Of a stretch of 6,898 bases of DNA, positions 6,791 to 6,898 are shown one piece after another. The notes below the pieces were generated by a model, which saw only the letters and a program-made list of their open reading frames with translations, ran no database searches and was not told the DNA's origin. The first letter of the stretch is position 1; each line of letters starts with the position of its first letter. The position numbers were made by a program, and so were the translations under genes. This DNA is from an uncultured Lachnospiraceae bacterium (GTDB lineage Bacteria > Bacillota > Clostridia > Lachnospirales > Lachnospiraceae). The DNA lies in contig CAMWSA010000199.1 of assembly GCA_947176785.1 (NCBI GenBank), positions 1 through 6,898 on the forward strand, given 5' to 3'.

Positions 6791-6898
6791 GTAGAAATGA
6801 TAGCCCCACTGAAAGGGCATTGATACCTGATCTAAGAACTCTGTCAGCCACGGATTCTGCTGTAGAAATGATAGCCCCACTGAAAGGGCATTGATACA
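6791..6898 (+). CRISPR. Start of a CRISPR array: two identical 36-nt repeats and one 35-nt spacer
   Basis: Repeats occupy 6791-6826 and 6862-6897 and are identical; the spacer is 6827-6861. The repeat begins GTAGAAATGATAGCCCC and ends GGGCATTGATAC. GCCC (13-16) pairs with GGGC (25-28) over an eight-base loop, and the ends GTA-GA-AAT and ATT-GA-TAC can pair around a tandem G-A mismatch. The array continues past the window edge. With the promoter and leader on the left, the spacer shown is the leader-proximal and so probably the newest one. It has about 49% GC and no visible match elsewhere in the window. The shared CT before each repeat could be chance or part of a slightly longer repeat. Confidence 0.95.

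Noticed and set aside
6660..6851. 63-residue minus-strand open frame across the leader and first repeat
   Set aside because: It runs through a CRISPR repeat and spacer and has no family resemblance; it is a chance frame.

Overview
The window is the adaptation part of a CRISPR-Cas locus, probably from a gut-type Clostridia (Lachnospiraceae-like) genome. The taxonomic guess rests on moderate-to-low GC, strong purine-rich Shine-Dalgarno sites, a consensus sigma-A-type promoter and a DUF6431-type protein typical of such Firmicutes; nothing here fixes the species. All supported genes lie on the + strand.

Layout: a single 36-nt CRISPR repeat with two substitutions lies at the extreme left edge (1-36) and is probably the leader-distal end of an array that continues outside. 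Next comes a small zinc-ribbon DUF6431-like gene (113-673), then a 102-bp gap with a hairpin. A tight four-gene operon follows: a CARF-HEPN Csm6/Csx1-type ribonuclease (776-2350), cas1 (2347-3351), cas2 (3329-3616) and a 955-residue protein fusing a reverse transcriptase to a TOTE/CAPP-type archaeo-eukaryotic primase-polymerase (3654-6521). After the operon there is a weak terminator-like hairpin, a near-consensus promoter (TTGACA, 17 nt, TAATAT; 6638-6666), a leader of about 124 bp rich in dyad symmetry, and the start of a second array (6791 to window end: repeat, 35-nt spacer, repeat).

How the parts may work together: Cas1-Cas2 integrates spacers at the leader-repeat junction. The RT-primase fusion has what is needed on paper to copy RNA into DNA and to prime or fill in DNA, so it could prepare prespacers from RNA or repair gaps after integration. 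The CARF-HEPN protein is a cyclic-oligoadenylate-responsive RNase of the type III accessory class, which predicts a Cas10 effector elsewhere in the genome. No cas10, csm/cmr, cas6, cas9, cas12 or cas13 gene lies in this window. The RT-primase fusion in a Cas1-Cas2 operon, flanked by two arrays with nearly the same repeat, is the most interesting content.
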